7,115 nucleotides of DNA from an uncultured Alcaligenaceae bacterium. GTDB lineage: Bacteria; Pseudomonadota; Gammaproteobacteria; Burkholderiales; Burkholderiaceae_B. A program made the position numbers and the translations under genes. The notes under the pieces are model-generated. The model was not told where the DNA came from. It ran no database searches and saw only the letters and a list, made by a program, of their open reading frames with translations. Below, piece after piece: positions 5,779 to 7,115 of this stretch. The DNA lies in NCBI GenBank assembly GCA_937897265.1, contig CALCPT010000611.1, positions 1 to 7,115 on the forward strand, read 5' to 3'. Numbering within the stretch: the stretch's first letter is position 1; each line of letters starts with the position of its first letter.

Positions 5779-6641
5779 AAATCACTTCGGCACAGCGTAA
5801 TGGGTTGCTGATCGTGATCTCAATCGGCCTTGGGTGTTTGTCTGCGTGGGCAATTAAACAGCATCTGTCCGCGAAAGAACTAGAACTTGAACAACAAAGT
5901 CGTACCGAGAAAGTGATTCGAATTGTTGCGGCGCGAGATTTGCCTCGCGGGACACTCGTGAGCTTAAAAGATTTTGCAAAAGACGAGTTTCCAGCAAATT
6001 GGATAGGCGCCGATGCAGTCGCCTTGAGCGACGCTCAGCTTGTTCAAGGTAAACAGCTCAACATCGACTTGAAGGCAGGGCAGTTACTCATGCACGTTCA
6101 CTTAGTCGAGCAAGCGCAACCAGCGCTTGCTTCAAGATTGAGCCATGACAAACGCGCGGTGACAATTCCAGTTGATCTAATGAGTTCGATGTCAGGCTTA
6201 TTACAACCCGGTGACCGCGTCGATTTGTTTGTTTCGTTCGAATACAAAGGGCAACGTACGACTGCCTCCTTGTTGCAAGGCATAGAGGTGCTTGCGACAG
6301 GGCAACAGACGAAGATGAGTGGTGAACACATCGCAGCAAACGAAGTACGCTATTCAACCGTGACGCTCGCAGCCTCGCATGAGGAAGCAAAAAAATTAGT
6401 GGCGGCACGTCAAGGTGGCTCGATCACCGCGGTACTTAGCCATGAAACTGCCGACCCTTTGACGCTAGGTCGTCAATTAACTGCCATTCAGCTGCCCGAG
6501 TTGTTAGGGCTTGAGACTGGTAAGCCTCAGACATCGGTTGAAATTATCTATGGCGATCGTCTGACGAAAGAGCCACTTTTGGCTAATCCATCGGAATGGA
6601 CTGAGTTTCTAGGGACGGCGCCGCCCAAAGGGACTCCATGA
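5775..6641 (+). CDS. cpaB: CpaB/RcpC Flp pilus assembly protein
   Basis: A 288-residue inner-membrane-anchored periplasmic protein of normal length for CpaB/RcpC. It has one N-terminal helix (about 10-27), a coiled linker (31-46), then a SAF domain (about 47-111) opening with VIRIVAARDLPRGTLV and containing the DEFP and LKAGQLL elements. The RcpC domain follows, with AVTIPVDLMSSMSGLLQPGD (128-147) and RVDLFV (148-153), the family's best-conserved block. Further beta segments include YSTVTLAASHEEAKKLVAARQGGSITAVL. CpaB proteins act in the periplasm alongside the secretin, possibly binding peptidoglycan through the SAF domain. The start ATG at 5775 overlaps the upstream stop. No strong ribosome binding site precedes it, so coupling is likely. 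The gene overlaps the secretin gene by ATGA, which is the usual cpaB-cpaC order. Confidence 0.93.
   Translation: MKITSAQRNGLLIVISIGLGCLSAWAIKQHLSAKELELEQQSRTEKVIRIVAARDLPRGTLVSLKDFAKDEFPANWIGADAVALSDAQLVQGKQLNIDLKAGQLLMHVHLVEQAQPALASRLSHDKRAVTIPVDLMSSMSGLLQPGDRVDLFVSFEYKGQRTTASLLQGIEVLATGQQTKMSGEHIAANEVRYSTVTLAASHEEAKKLVAARQGGSITAVLSHETADPLTLGRQLTAIQLPELLGLETGKPQTSVEIIYGDRLTKEPLLANPSEWTEFLGTAPPKGTP
6627..6632 (+). promoter_or_regulatory. Shine-Dalgarno sequence of the secretin gene
   Basis: AAAGGG lies inside the 3' end of cpaB, 5 bases before the ATG at 6638, and supports that start. Confidence 0.55.
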
Positions 6642-7099
6642 AAAAGCGAACTGCTTTTTTTCGACCCTCAAGAATCAGGCTGCTAGGGCTTACGGTGTTA
6701 ATCACAACCTTGGGTCAGATGGCATCTGCCACGGATAAGCCGGTTCGACTTGATCTTGAAACAGGCGCCTCTACCGTTCTTAAACTCAAAGGAGTCACGC
6801 GCATCGCGGTCGGTAACAGCCAAATCGTTCAGGTGACAACGGTTAATCCTCGCGAGGTGTTGCTGTTTGGCAAAACACGCGGCTCGACGACGGTTGATAT
6901 TTGGGTGTCTGACAAAAAGCGGCACACCTATCGGATTTTTGTGGCACCCGAGGGATTGAACAGGATCCAAGAAGAGATCTCCCGTTTGCTTAAAAACATC
7001 CCGCAAGCACGTAGCCGAATTGCCGGAGATAAATTGGTCATCGAGGGAGAGGATCTCAACGATGCTGATCAGTTGCGTATCGCAACGCTTGCCAAGCGT
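6638..7099 (+). CDS. cpaC: CpaC/RcpA outer-membrane secretin, N-terminal part
   Basis: This gene runs off the right side: 154 residues are reliable. A signal peptide with basic start (MKKRTAFFRPSRIR) and hydrophobic core (15-27) ends at ASA, with cleavage probably after residue 31. The N-terminal secretin domain of the CpaC/RcpA type follows (about 35-104): LETGASTVLKL, then IAVGNSQIVQVTTVNPREVLLFGKTRGSTTVDIWV. A BON-like segment comes next (about 105-154), where EEISRLLKNIP and DKLVIEGE are typical. In the complete protein the C-terminal part forms the beta-barrel channel through which the Flp pilus leaves the cell. ATG 6638 overlaps the cpaB stop and has AAAGGG 5 bases upstream. The frame stays open to 7115, but the residues after 154 come from sequence that matches an Illumina adapter. 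Confidence 0.92.
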
Positions 7100-7115
7100 A
7101 GATCGGAAGAGCACA
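7100..7115. other. Illumina TruSeq adapter remnant at contig end
   Basis: AGATCGGAAGAGCACA is identical to the first 16 bases of the standard TruSeq read-1 adapter. It sits exactly at the right edge of the window, where untrimmed read-through adapter would be. It interrupts a conserved secretin frame and should not be translated. Confidence 0.95.

Noticed and set aside
6088..6408. Minus-strand frames of 106 and 77 codons inside cpaB
   Set aside because: They are antisense to the conserved SAF/RcpC domain, with no recognisable motifs.
6698..7114. Minus-strand open frame of 138 codons
   Set aside because: It lies antisense to the clearly coding secretin N-terminus, has no recognisable domain and runs into the adapter bases.
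1..7115. CRISPR array, tRNA/rRNA genes, insertion sequences or prophage genes
   Set aside because: I saw no regularly spaced repeats, no tRNA-like cloverleaf, no transposase or integrase motif and no terminal inverted repeats anywhere in the window.

Overview
The window looks like a piece of a Gram-negative, most likely betaproteobacterial (Burkholderiales-type), chromosome. The reasons are a lipid A-type acyltransferase, an outer-membrane secretin, and a Flp pilin with a GQGMTEYIII core of the kind I associate with Burkholderiales. Base composition looks close to balanced. Genus or species cannot be named from the sequence alone.

Left part (1-2298): the 3' end of a hotdog-fold (PaaI-like) thioesterase on the + strand meets, tail to tail with 3 bases between the stops, a complete LpxL/HtrB-family lysophospholipid acyltransferase on the - strand. 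A 92-base divergent gap follows. Then comes a complete PLP-dependent enzyme of the D-serine dehydratase / D-threonine aldolase-like family on the + strand. These look like ordinary housekeeping or metabolic genes with no evident link to what follows.

Middle gap (2299-2488): 190 bases without a gene. Its last 50 bases hold the most interesting non-coding signal of the window. An imperfect inverted repeat there would fold, in RNA, so that both the Shine-Dalgarno sequence and the GTG start codon of the pilin gene are buried. A 10-base copy of the SD/start region lies just upstream and could compete for the same pairing strand.

Right part (2489-7099): the beginning of a tad (tight adherence / Flp type IVb pilus) operon, all on the + strand. 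The order is Flp pilin, TadG-like membrane-anchored protein, TadE-like pseudopilin, an unrecognised exported protein, CpaB/RcpC, and the N-terminus of the CpaC/RcpA secretin. Four of the five junctions are 4-base ATGA overlaps and the fifth has a 1-base gap, so this is a single translationally coupled unit. The pilin and pseudopilins would form the fibre and its minor components. CpaB and the secretin would form the periplasmic/outer-membrane channel. The ATPase (TadA/CpaF), TadZ/CpaE, the TadB/C platform and the prepilin peptidase are not in the window and would be expected beyond the right edge or elsewhere.

The last 16 bases (7100-7115) match the start of the Illumina TruSeq adapter exactly. 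The secretin reading frame beyond 7099 is therefore almost certainly artefactual, and the window ends at an assembly contig end.
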